Below are positions 9,294 to 17,489 of a stretch of DNA of 64,000 nucleotides, one piece after another (position 1 is the first letter of the stretch; every line of letters starts with the position of its first letter). The notes beneath the pieces are model-generated. The model saw only the letters and a program-made list of their open reading frames with translations. It was not told where the DNA came from and searched no databases. The stretch lies in assembly GCF_030406325.1 (NCBI RefSeq), contig NZ_JAUEQY010000034.1, forward strand, positions 49,013 to 113,012, in the 5' to 3' direction. The translations under genes were made by a program, and so were the position numbers. Origin of the DNA: Actinomadura sp. DC4. GTDB lineage: Bacteria > Actinomycetota > Actinomycetes > Streptosporangiales > Streptosporangiaceae.

Positions 9294-10279
9294 GCCGTCA
9301 TCTCCTCGACGGCGGCCACGACGTCGGCCGGGCCCACGGACGTCAGGCAGGGATGCCCGGGGACCGGGCACTCCCGCGCGCGGGTGCCCCGGCACGCCGC
9401 CTGCTGGTCGCCGAGCAGCACGTGCCGGACGCCGTACGGCGCCCAGCGCACGGCCGGGATCACCGGGGCGAACAGCGACACGACCGGTGTGCCGACGGCG
9501 GCGGCGAGGTGCGCGGGACCGGTGTTGGCGACGACGATCGCGCTCGCCCCGTCCAGGACGCCGGCCAGCTCGGCGAAGGTCGTACGGCCGCCGAGGTCGA
9601 GCCCGGCGTCGCCGGCGACCCGTGCGGTCAGCGCCCGCTCCGCCGGCCCGCCGGTCACCACCGGCCGCCAGCCGCGCGCGGCGAGATCGCGCACGGTACG
9701 GACGTAGTGCGCCTCGGGCCAGGCGCGGGCGGACACCGAGACCCCGGGATGAAGCACCACGTAGGACCCGGCGATGGAGTGGGCGCGGGGCAGCGGCCGG
9801 CGGACGGCGAGGCGGCCCTCGTCGCCCGGCGGCAGGGAGAAACCCGCCGCGCGGGCCAGGGACAGGGCACGTTCGGCCTCCGGGATGTCGTCCTCGACCC
9901 GGTGCCGGACGTCGAGCAGCGACCCGGGGTAGTCCTCGCTGATCGCCGCGACGTGCCGGACGCCGGCGAGGCGCAGCAGCAGGGCGGCCGGGAGCGGCGA
10001 CTGGTGGAAGGAGGTCACGACGATCGCCCGGTCGAACCCCTCCAGCCGCGCGACCACGTCGTCGATGCCGGCGCGGTCCACCGGCGGCGGATCGAACCCG
10101 GCCCAGGGCGCGCGCCAGACCAGCACCTCGTCCACGCCGGGCAGCATCCGCGCGGCGTCGGCACCGTGCGGTCCGGCGAGCATCGTCACCGTCCGCGATC
10201 CGGCCGCGATCGCCCGTACGGCCGGGCCGCACAGGAGCACGTCACCGGCGTTGTCGAGCCGGACGACGAGCGTCCTCAT
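9290..10279 (-). CDS. Family 9 glycosyltransferase (heptosyltransferase-like)
   Basis: 329 residues from ATG 10279, overlapping the upstream stop (ATGA). It begins MRTLVVRLDNAGDVLLCGPAVRAI, the GT9 signature with the conserved Asn/Asp-x-GD-x-L loop. Later VVLHPGVSVSARAWPEAHY and VVANTGPAHLAAAVGTPVVSLFAP match the donor-binding half. A C-terminal Cys-containing stretch, with CRGTRARECPVPGHPCL, is typical of many WaaF-like proteins. By context a heptosyltransferase using the nucleotide-heptose produced by GmhA/HldE/GmhB; the acceptor is unknown. Confidence 0.9.
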   Translation of the reverse strand: MRTLVVRLDNAGDVLLCGPAVRAIAAGSRTVTMLAGPHGADAARMLPGVDEVLVWRAPWAGFDPPPVDRAGIDDVVARLEGFDRAIVVTSFHQSPLPAALLLRLAGVRHVAAISEDYPGSLLDVRHRVEDDIPEAERALSLARAAGFSLPPGDEGRLAVRRPLPRAHSIAGSYVVLHPGVSVSARAWPEAHYVRTVRDLAARGWRPVVTGGPAERALTARVAGDAGLDLGGRTTFAELAGVLDGASAIVVANTGPAHLAAAVGTPVVSLFAPVIPAVRWAPYGVRHVLLGDQQAACRGTRARECPVPGHPCLTSVGPADVVAAVEEMTA

Positions 10280-11736
10280 CGTCTCTCTCCGAGGGCGAAG
10301 CGGACCGCGTCGGTCAGGGAGACGGCCACGCGGGCTCCGCGGACCTCCGCCGCCAGGGTCGCGGCCGTCGGGACCAGGACGCTGCGTGCCCCGGCCGCCC
10401 GCGCGGCGGCCACGTCCGAGCCCACGTCGCCGATCAGCACGCACTCCTCCGGGCGTACCCCCAGCGCCCTGGCGGCCTCGACCACCAGCCCCGGCGCCGG
10501 TTTGCGGCAGCCGCATCCGTCCGCGTGCGGGCACACCTTCCAGGTGCCGAACGGGCCGAGAAGCTCCTCCACCCGCTTGTTGACGTGCTCGACCTGGTCC
10601 TCGGTGATGAGGCCGCGGGCGATGCCGGACTGGTTGGAGACCACTCCGGTGCGCAGCCCCGCCGTCCTCGCCAGGCGTACCGCCTCGGCCGCGTCGGGCA
10701 TGGGCTCCACCTGGCCGGGATCACCGTTGTACGGCACGTCGCGTACGAGCGTGCCGTCGCGGTCGAACAGGACGGCCCGCGCCGGTCCGGGCCAGGCCCG
10801 CTGGTGACGGGCCGCCGCCAGCCCGCGCAGCCAGTGCCAGGTGGCGAGCGGCGGGATGAACACGCTGGTCACGGCCATCGTCAGGACCTCGTCGCGGGTT
10901 CGCGGGCCGGGCGCGATCCGGGCCGCGGCGAACTCCGCGACGCCCGTGAGAGCGACGGCGCCGGCGAGGGCCGCGGACCCGCGGCGGCCGGCGAGCGCCA
11001 GGCCGGCGGCCAGCGTCCCGGCGGCGGTGATCGCCAGGTGACCCGCGCGGCGGCCCGCCCGGGCCCTGGCGCGCAGGTGCCAGCCGGGGCCGTGGACCGC
11101 GCGCATCAGCGCGTCGTCGGCGTTGCCGGCCTGCGCCCGCAGGCTCGCCCACCGGGACGCGGCACGTACGGGATGGATCGTGTGCCGCTCGCCCCTGACC
11201 AGGACCCAGCCGGCGTCCAGCGTCCGCAGCGCCAGGTCGGCGTCCTCACGGAACGCGCGGGGAAACCGCTCGTCGAAACCGCCGGTCTCCACGAGGGCGT
11301 CGCGCCGGTAGGCCATGTCCGCGGTGATCCACGACGCCTCGGCCAGGCCGGCGGTGCCGCGCTCCCGATCGGTGGGCCGCCGGCCCGCGGGCAGCGGCAC
11401 GGTGACGTGGCCCTGGACCCCGCCGGTCTCCGGTGAGGCGTTCGCCAGGTCCCGTACCAGGTCCTCGCGCCAGGCCCCGGTGACCCGCACGTCGTCGTCC
11501 AGGAACACCACCCACGGCGCCACCGTCGCCCGCCAGCCCGCGTTGCGCGCCGCCGCAGGTCCCCGGCCGCCGGTGCGGACGACCCGGCCGGGCACGTCGA
11601 GGGGCGGCCCGCCGCCGGGCCGGTCGTCGACGACGACGATCTCCTCCGGTTCAGGACCCCGCGCGCGGGCGAGCGCGGTCAGACAGTCGGCGAGGCACGC
11701 GCGGCCGATGGTCGGGACCACGACGGCGTACCTCAC
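10276..11736 (-). CDS. GT2 glycosyltransferase fused to GmhB-type heptose-bisphosphate phosphatase
   Basis: 486 residues from GTG 11736, with AGGAGG five bases upstream and a GTGA overlap with the carbamoyltransferase stop. Residues 1-220 are a GT2 domain: YAVVVPTIGR, VVVDDRP and FLDDDVRV (metal motif), then RAFREDADLALR. Residues about 225-300 hold two or three hydrophobic stretches that look like membrane helices. Residues about 318-486 are a HAD phosphatase of the GmhB type: VLFDRDGTLVRD, VVSNQSGIARG, a Cys/His zinc loop CPHADGCGCRKP, and GDVGSDVAAARAAGA. GmhB removes the 7-phosphate of heptose 1,7-bisphosphate, the step HldE needs between its two reactions. The fusion ties precursor synthesis to sugar transfer. 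Confidence 0.92.
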   Translation of the reverse strand: MRYAVVVPTIGRACLADCLTALARARGPEPEEIVVVDDRPGGGPPLDVPGRVVRTGGRGPAAARNAGWRATVAPWVVFLDDDVRVTGAWREDLVRDLANASPETGGVQGHVTVPLPAGRRPTDRERGTAGLAEASWITADMAYRRDALVETGGFDERFPRAFREDADLALRTLDAGWVLVRGERHTIHPVRAASRWASLRAQAGNADDALMRAVHGPGWHLRARARAGRRAGHLAITAAGTLAAGLALAGRRGSAALAGAVALTGVAEFAAARIAPGPRTRDEVLTMAVTSVFIPPLATWHWLRGLAAARHQRAWPGPARAVLFDRDGTLVRDVPYNGDPGQVEPMPDAAEAVRLARTAGLRTGVVSNQSGIARGLITEDQVEHVNKRVEELLGPFGTWKVCPHADGCGCRKPAPGLVVEAARALGVRPEECVLIGDVGSDVAAARAAGARSVLVPTAATLAAEVRGARVAVSLTDAVRFALGERR

Positions 11737-13343
11737 GCCGGCCTCCTCAGCACGAACGGACCGATTGCCAGCAGGTCGACGGGGGTCGCGCCGAAGCACT
11801 CCAGCGCGTCGCGCGGGCTGTCGACCATCGGCCGGCCCGCGGTGTTGAGGCTGGTGTTGACCACGACGGGCAGGCCGGTACGCCGTTCGAACGCCGCCAG
11901 CATCCGCGCGACGAGGGGCTCGGCCCCGGCGTCCACGGTCTGCACCCGCGCGGTGCCGTCGACGTGCACGACGGCCGGGATCCGGTCCTGCCAGGCGGGC
12001 GCCACGTCGTGCACGAACAGCATGTAGGGGCTCGGCAGCGGGCCGCGCGTGAAGATCTCCTCGGCACGGTCGGCCCGCACCATCGGCGCGACGGGACGGA
12101 ACTGCTCGCGCCCCTTGACGTCGTTCAGCCGCTCCAGGTTCGCCCGGCGGCCCGGATGGGCCAGGAGCGACCGGTGCCCCAGCGCCCGCGGGCCGTACTC
12201 CCCGCGGCCCTGGAACCAGGCGACGATGCCGTCCCGGGCGAGCGTCTCGGCCACGGTCTCGGCCACGTCGGCCGGCCGCTCGTACGGCACCCGCGCGGTC
12301 CGCAGTGCCCGTTCGATCTCCGCGTCACCGAAACCGCGGCCCAGGTCGGGGACGAACTCCACCGGCCCGCTCCGCGCCAGGTGCAGCGCCGCGCCGAGCG
12401 CGGTGCCCGCGTCGCCCGCGGCCGGCTGTACCCAGACGTTCTCGAACGGGCCCTGGCGGGCCAGCACCGTGTTGGCCACGCAGTTGAGCCCCGTGCCGCC
12501 GGCGATCATGAGCGTCCGGTCCCCGGTGCGCTCGTGCAGCCAGCGGGCGAGCTCCAGCAGCACCTCCTCCAGCCGGCGCTGGAGACTCGCCGCCAGGTCC
12601 GCGTGCTCGTTGGTCCACGGATCGCCTGGAGCGCGGGCCGGCGCGAGCCGGGGCCAGTCGATCCCGCCGGTGACGAAACCGCCGTCGCCGGTCGTCCGCA
12701 CGACCGCTCGCAGCTGCTCCAGGTGGCGGGGCTTGCCGTAGGAGGCCAGCGCCATCACCTTGTACTCATCGCTGGATCGCAGGAAACCGAGGTGCTCGGT
12801 GAGATCCTCATACATCAGGCCGAGGGAGTGCGGCAGATCCTGGCTCGCCAGGACCTCCAGGCCGTCGGGGGAGTTGCGCCCGGCCAGGTGGGAGGCGCGC
12901 TCGCCGCGGCCGTCGCACACGAGCACGCTGCCGGTACGGCCGAGGGTCGCCGAGGCGGCGTGGGCGACGTGGTGCGGGACGAACCGGACCTTGCCCGGGT
13001 CCAGCCCGGGAAGGGCGCCGGCCAGGAGACTCGGCGCCTCCTCGGCGTACATCGTCCGCAGGTGGTCCCACGGATCGGCCAGCCCCATCTCCGCGACCGG
13101 CCGGACCAGCGACGGGTCGTAGGAGAACCCGACGAGGTCGACGTCCTCGGACCGCAGACCGGCGTGGTCCAGGCACCAGCGCGCCGAGAGCACGGGCTGC
13201 TCCCACGCCGAGAACGGAACGGGACGCTTGCCGTGTTTCCGGCGGCTGAAGCGCTCCTCCTCGGCCGCCGCCACGATCCGCCCGTCCACCACCAGCGCGG
13301 CGGCCGGATCGTGAAAGACGGCGTTGATCCCCAGGACCCGCAC
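11733..13343 (-). CDS. CmcH/NodU-family O-carbamoyltransferase
   Basis: 536 residues, first gene of the minus operon. The start VLGINAVFHDPAAALVVDGR and EEERFSRRKHGKRPVP is the family's N-terminal Kae1-like fold with metal-binding His residues; VPHHVAHAAS continues it. The C-terminal domain has GRGEYGPRALGHRSLLA, the adenylate/carbamoyl-phosphate binding segment. Members transfer a carbamoyl group from carbamoyl phosphate to a hydroxyl of sugars or antibiotics. Here it probably decorates the heptose-containing glycan or metabolite. The GTG start has a GAGGGGGG ribosome site six bases upstream. About 150 bases upstream are non-coding and should hold the operon promoter, though I see no clear -35/-10 pair. 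Confidence 0.93.
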   Translation of the reverse strand: MRVLGINAVFHDPAAALVVDGRIVAAAEEERFSRRKHGKRPVPFSAWEQPVLSARWCLDHAGLRSEDVDLVGFSYDPSLVRPVAEMGLADPWDHLRTMYAEEAPSLLAGALPGLDPGKVRFVPHHVAHAASATLGRTGSVLVCDGRGERASHLAGRNSPDGLEVLASQDLPHSLGLMYEDLTEHLGFLRSSDEYKVMALASYGKPRHLEQLRAVVRTTGDGGFVTGGIDWPRLAPARAPGDPWTNEHADLAASLQRRLEEVLLELARWLHERTGDRTLMIAGGTGLNCVANTVLARQGPFENVWVQPAAGDAGTALGAALHLARSGPVEFVPDLGRGFGDAEIERALRTARVPYERPADVAETVAETLARDGIVAWFQGRGEYGPRALGHRSLLAHPGRRANLERLNDVKGREQFRPVAPMVRADRAEEIFTRGPLPSPYMLFVHDVAPAWQDRIPAVVHVDGTARVQTVDAGAEPLVARMLAAFERRTGLPVVVNTSLNTAGRPMVDSPRDALECFGATPVDLLAIGPFVLRRPA

Positions 13344-13492
13344 GTCCCACCCCCCTCGCGCTCACCCGTCTCACCAGGCGTTCTACCCCCGCGACCGCCC
13401 GATCACGTGTACGGTCCGGCGGTGCGTGCGGGGGCGTAATCGGGGTGTAAAACGAGCGTGAAGTTTCGCCCAGGCCGGGGGCGAGGAGACGC

Positions 13493-13696
13493 TCAGAGCG
13501 GCCGTTCGAGCCGGTCGGGGGTGACCGACACGACGTCCTCGAGGGCGGCGAGGCGGGGCAGGTCCGCAGCCGAGCGCAGCGTGAGGACCACTCGGTCCGG
13601 CGGCAGGTCCCGTACCGGCCGAGCGCCCTCGATGGCGCGCAGCCGTACGCGGAAGTCCGCGATCGTCCCGGAGACACCGACGATGTAGACGAACAA
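13493..13696 (-). CDS. Small protein resembling a free-standing I9 (subtilisin propeptide) domain
   Basis: A 67-residue frame from TTG 13696 with GGAG nine bases upstream. It reads as strand-helix-strand-helix-strand: FVYIVGVSG, then IADFRVRLRAIEG, PPDRVVLTL, DLPRLAALEDVVSVTPD. The ending V-x-SVTPD followed by RLERPL is close to the end of I9 inhibitor/propeptide domains (V-x-SVEPD). It sits directly downstream of the large subtilase on the same strand, after a strong hairpin. By inference it could be a separate chaperone or inhibitor of that protease. The TTG start is not certain; no ATG or GTG is available in the frame near the conserved part. Confidence 0.55.
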   Translation of the reverse strand: MFVYIVGVSGTIADFRVRLRAIEGARPVRDLPPDRVVLTLRSAADLPRLAALEDVVSVTPDRLERPL

Positions 13697-13713
13697 CGAT
13701 CTCAGCTCCGTAC

Positions 13714-13742
13714 GGCGGGGCCCGGCAGGACCGGGCCCCGCC
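13714..13742 (-). terminator. Strong GC hairpin after the subtilase gene
   Basis: GGCGGGGCCCGG (13714-13725) and CCGGGCCCCGCC (13731-13742) form a perfect 12-bp stem with a five-base loop, eight bases after the subtilase stop. There is no T-run on either side, usual for actinobacterial terminators. It separates the subtilase from the small I9-like frame, which may therefore be expressed from read-through. Confidence 0.7.
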
Positions 13743-13749
13743 GAGCCGG

Positions 13750-16700
13750 TCAGTGCACCGTGATGTCGTCGACCTCGGCCGTCACGCCCCGTACGAGCGG
13801 CGTGGAGATCAAGGTCGTCACCGGCGCGGTGCCACGGCCGGTGCCCTTCAGGATGAAGGAGTACTTCAGCGAGCCTCCCGCGGCACCCGGCGTGCTGGTG
13901 ACGCGGAGGTCCTCTGTCGGCGTGCCGGAGATCTGCGAACCGGCGGTGCCCTCGTCGTTCTCCGCGCCGACCGTGAGGCCGTAGCCGGCGGGCGGCGCGG
14001 CCGGCAGGTTGTCCGGATCGTAGGTGTAGGAGATGTCCTCGGCGCCGTTCACTCCGATCCACTGCTCGAACACCCGGGAGCTGTTCGTGCCGAAGACGTT
14101 GAGACGCCACTCCACGACGACCCAGGTGTCGACGCCGTCGGTGAGGCTGGCCACGTACACGCCCGGCGCGCCCGTGCCGTCCAGGTCGGTCCAGAACGGT
14201 GCCAGTTCGCCGTTCGGCCGGGCCGGGTCCGGCAGGGTCTGCGGCGTCGGGTTCACGTCGTCCGGCGTCGCGCCGCCGGCGACCGTGTAGCCGTCGGAGA
14301 TCACGCCCAGACTGGTGTAGGTCTTACCGGCGAAGGTGTACGCCGGCACGGTGAAGTTGATCGACTGCTCGTCGCCGATCGGCGTCGGGCTGACCCCGAA
14401 GGCGTCGAGCGGCAGGTAGCCGGCCGGCGTCGCCCCGGGGGCGATCTCCGGCCTGTCGGGCTGGCGGCGCGCCAGGTTCGCCTGGGCGGCGACGTCGTGC
14501 GCGCCGACCTTGGTCGCGCCGCTCACCGCGGTCAGCGACAGCCGCGAGTCCAGATGGCTCTCGGCGATCACCTTGGTGTCGGACAGCGAGGTGTTCTCGA
14601 CGCCGACGCTGCACGTCGACCGGCCGCTGTTCAGCGCGATGGCCGTCGGTGTGCAGGTCTGGTTCAGGCTCACCACGCCCTGCTTGCGGACGAACGCGAC
14701 CGGCAGGTGCAGATCATGACTGCCGCCCCGCTGGCGCAGGTCGACCCGGCCGAAGTACTGCCCGTTGGCGAGGGCCGGCGCGGTGATCGTGATCCGTACC
14801 CGGGCGGTCTTGCCCGGCTTGACGCTGAACGTGCCGGGGGAGACCGAGACGGACGCGCCCTTCACGGTGGTCCCCGACGCGCTGTAGGTCAGCGTCCGGC
14901 TCGTGACGTTCTTGAGCGTACGGGTGGTGCTGATCGCGCCGGGCATCACCGGAGCGTTCACCGACGGCACGTTCAGGTCGATGCGGTGCAGCGGGTCGGC
15001 CGCCGAGGCCGCGTAGTCCGCCGCGGTCTCGTCGAGGGTCAGCCCGGGGTCGCCCGCCTTGGTGAGGTCGATGCGGCCGCCACCGAGGTCGAACGGGTCG
15101 GCGGGCGTCTTGCGGTCGTGCTTGACCACCGAGGTCTTGCCGGTGGTCTCCAGCGCCGACTTGACCTGGCCCGGCGTCCAGTTCGGATGCAGGGCGAACA
15201 GCAGGGCCGCCGCCCCGGTGACGTGCGGCGCCGACATGGAGGTGCCGGCGATCACCTGGTAGAGGGTTCCGGGCGGCCCCAGCGACGGGTCGTCCGGGAC
15301 CGGCGTCTGGCCGCCCATGATCTGCAGGCCGGGCGCGGTCACGTCGGGCTTGAGGAAGTCGCCGCCCGGGCCGCGTGAGGAGAACGCGGTCATGACGTCG
15401 CCCTGCCCGTTCGCCTTCACTCCCTGGGTGAAGGTGGCACTGGTGCCGGTGTGGGAGCCCAGGAACGCCAGCAACTGGTCGGCCTGCGGCTTCTCCAGGT
15501 GCACGGCCGGCAGCCAGTGGTTGTCGGTCATCGTCTGGGACAGCGTGTCGTTGTACAGCAGCATCCCGGCCGCGCCGCCCTTGAAGACGTTGTAGCCCTT
15601 CATGACCCGGCCGCGGTTGAGCAGCCGGCAGGCGACGATCTTGCCGGTGAACGTGCCGGGGGCGGCCTCGGTGTCACAGTCCGGGTCCCCGTACGGCGCC
15701 GCGGACGCGAGCACCACCGGGAGCGGCGAGGTGATCCCCTTGGTGATCGACGCGCCGGCCAGCTTCAGGCTCGTGCTCCCCGCCTTCAGCGTGACGGTGG
15801 ACTGGAAGACCCGCTGCTGCGTGGACGCGGCGACCGTCGTCACCCAGGGCCCGTTGTGGTTGACGGTGCCCGCGGTGGGGCCGTCGTTGCCGGCCGACGC
15901 CGAGACGAGCACGCCGGCGGCGTACGCGTCGAGGAAGGCCAGCTCGACCGGGTCGCTGTACGGGTCGACGCCACCGGAGATCGAGTAGTTGATCACCCGG
16001 ACCTTGTCGAGGATCGCGCGCTGCACGGCGGCCACGGAGTCGGACTGGAAGCAGCCCTGGGCGCCGCACACCTTGTAGACGGCGACGTGGGCGGCGGGCG
16101 CGATGCCGTGGATCGCGCCGCGGTCGATGCCGAGCGGGTCGGCGTGGCTCACCGCGGAACCGGCCGCGGTCGTGGAGGTGTGCGTGCCATGCCCGTCGGA
16201 GTCGCGGGCGCTGTCGGGGAACTTCTCCCCGCCGACCACCGCGTTGTAGGTGTCCAGGAACGGCTGGCCCGAGATCAGCTTGTGGTCGCAGACGTACGGG
16301 TCGTCGGCCGGCGTCAGCGGGTTGTCGCCGAAGTCGCACGGCCGCGCCGCGCCGTCGGCGGTGGGCGGTGGCGCGGGCAGGTGCCCGCGTTCCTTGTACG
16401 AGGGGTGCTCGGGCCAGGCGCCGCTGTCCAGATCGCCGACGATGACGCCCTTGCCGGAGCTGTCACTGCCGCCGAGCTGGTTGTAGATCGTCGGAGCGCC
16501 GATGAAGCCGGGGCTGGAGTCGGTCAGCGGCTTGGCCACGGCGTCCTCCTGGACGGCGGCCACGCCCGGCAGCTTGAGCAGGCCGGCGACCTTGTCGCCG
16601 GGCAGCGTCACCGCGAGCCCGCCGTACACCGTCCGCAGTCCGCCGCCCGCCTTGGCGCCCGGCAGGCTCTTGCCGAGGGCGGCGCGGAACCGGTTCTCGA

Positions 16701-17094
16701 CGCCGCCGATGTAGCCCTGGTAGCGGCGTGCGCCGGCACCGGACGGATTCAGCGCGTGGCCGGTCACCGAGGGGCTCGTGGCGGCGTACCCGGGAATCCC
16801 GCCCCGGTACGCGGCGAGCGCGTCGTAGTCGAGCTTGACCATGACGTGCACGGGTTTGCTCGACCGCAGGCGCAGCAGGCCGGCGTCGCTCTTGGCGAGC
16901 CGTCCGGTCGTCGACTTGAAGCCCTGGACGACGGTTCCGCTGAGCGGGGTGGCCGTCCAGTGCCTGCCACCGGCCGCCGGCGGCGGCGCCGCCGACGCGG
17001 GCGCTCCGGCGAAGATCACGACGGCGACGCTCATGAGGGCGGTGAGGGACAGCCCTCGCCGATAGTGCTTCCGTGAGCCGCGCGGATTGTGCAC
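13750..17094 (-). CDS. Secreted S8 subtilisin-like serine protease with PA domain
   Basis: 1114 residues from GTG 17094, which has GGAGG six bases upstream. Residues 1-36 are a Sec signal peptide ending ASAA. An I9-type propeptide follows (about 80-190). The catalytic triad is complete: Asp223 in DLDSG, His302 in DGHGTH, Ser619 in GTSMSAPH, with Asn403 for the oxyanion hole. A PA (protease-associated) domain is inserted at about 450-560. After the protease domain come an Fn3-like beta domain (about 700-810) and a C-terminal beta-rich region rich in Asp/Thr. Length and order match large actinobacterial secreted subtilases. It is expressed alone, followed by a strong hairpin. Confidence 0.95.
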   Translation of the reverse strand: MHNPRGSRKHYRRGLSLTALMSVAVVIFAGAPASAAPPPAAGGRHWTATPLSGTVVQGFKSTTGRLAKSDAGLLRLRSSKPVHVMVKLDYDALAAYRGGIPGYAATSPSVTGHALNPSGAGARRYQGYIGGVENRFRAALGKSLPGAKAGGGLRTVYGGLAVTLPGDKVAGLLKLPGVAAVQEDAVAKPLTDSSPGFIGAPTIYNQLGGSDSSGKGVIVGDLDSGAWPEHPSYKERGHLPAPPPTADGAARPCDFGDNPLTPADDPYVCDHKLISGQPFLDTYNAVVGGEKFPDSARDSDGHGTHTSTTAAGSAVSHADPLGIDRGAIHGIAPAAHVAVYKVCGAQGCFQSDSVAAVQRAILDKVRVINYSISGGVDPYSDPVELAFLDAYAAGVLVSASAGNDGPTAGTVNHNGPWVTTVAASTQQRVFQSTVTLKAGSTSLKLAGASITKGITSPLPVVLASAAPYGDPDCDTEAAPGTFTGKIVACRLLNRGRVMKGYNVFKGGAAGMLLYNDTLSQTMTDNHWLPAVHLEKPQADQLLAFLGSHTGTSATFTQGVKANGQGDVMTAFSSRGPGGDFLKPDVTAPGLQIMGGQTPVPDDPSLGPPGTLYQVIAGTSMSAPHVTGAAALLFALHPNWTPGQVKSALETTGKTSVVKHDRKTPADPFDLGGGRIDLTKAGDPGLTLDETAADYAASAADPLHRIDLNVPSVNAPVMPGAISTTRTLKNVTSRTLTYSASGTTVKGASVSVSPGTFSVKPGKTARVRITITAPALANGQYFGRVDLRQRGGSHDLHLPVAFVRKQGVVSLNQTCTPTAIALNSGRSTCSVGVENTSLSDTKVIAESHLDSRLSLTAVSGATKVGAHDVAAQANLARRQPDRPEIAPGATPAGYLPLDAFGVSPTPIGDEQSINFTVPAYTFAGKTYTSLGVISDGYTVAGGATPDDVNPTPQTLPDPARPNGELAPFWTDLDGTGAPGVYVASLTDGVDTWVVVEWRLNVFGTNSSRVFEQWIGVNGAEDISYTYDPDNLPAAPPAGYGLTVGAENDEGTAGSQISGTPTEDLRVTSTPGAAGGSLKYSFILKGTGRGTAPVTTLISTPLVRGVTAEVDDITVH

Positions 17095-17265
17095 GGCGCC
17101 TCCATAACGCGGGGGGGGTGAACCGGGGGGAGTACCACCCGCGGAGGTGCCGTGCGGGCGCCCGGCGGCGACCTGCACAACCCCTGTTCCCACGAGCGTC
17201 GAGCGGCCGATCGCCGGGTGAAGCGCTCGGATTACCCCGGGAGTCTAAGTACGGGTGCTTTACCG

Positions 17266-17294
17266 GGAATAGACGATTTCTTTGCCTATTCCGG
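17266..17294. promoter_or_regulatory. Inverted repeat upstream of the subtilase gene
   Basis: GGAATAG (17266-17272) and CTATTCC (17286-17292) are 7-bp inverted arms around a 13-base A+T-rich centre; with one bulge the match extends into flanking CCGG. It lies about 170 bases upstream of the subtilase start in a local A+T rise. It may be an operator or a weak hairpin; no known factor is implied. Confidence 0.35.
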
Positions 17295-17347
17295 CCACAA
17301 ACGCCCACTTCCGGTCAGGGGTCGGCATGGGCATGATGGACCGCGCC

Positions 17348-17443
17348 GGGCAGGCGTCAGCCTGCCCCGACCGCCCGGTATCCGGGCGGTCGCGTCGCCT
17401 ACGCGACGCACCTCCTGACGCGGGCGGGTTCCTCCTCCGCCCG
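17348..17443. repeat. Cluster of four consecutive stem-loops
   Basis: Within 96 bases are four hairpins: GGGCAGGC/GCCTGCCC (17348-17367, loop GTCA); ACCGCCCGG/CCGGGCGGT (17370-17390, loop TAT); GCGTCGC/GCGACGC (17392-17409, loop CTAC); CGGGCGG/CCGCCCG (17421-17443, nine-base loop). All stems are perfect. They fill the non-coding stretch between the subtilase promoter and the malic-enzyme remnant. They could be an old terminator of the malic-enzyme gene, a REP-like repeat, or the foot of a vanished mobile element. The rest of 17095-17489 holds the subtilase leader and nothing coding that I can support. Confidence 0.6.
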
Positions 17444-17489
17444 TGCTGCCGCCACCGCGAGGCGCCGGGTGGGTGTCGGCCGGCTCTGG

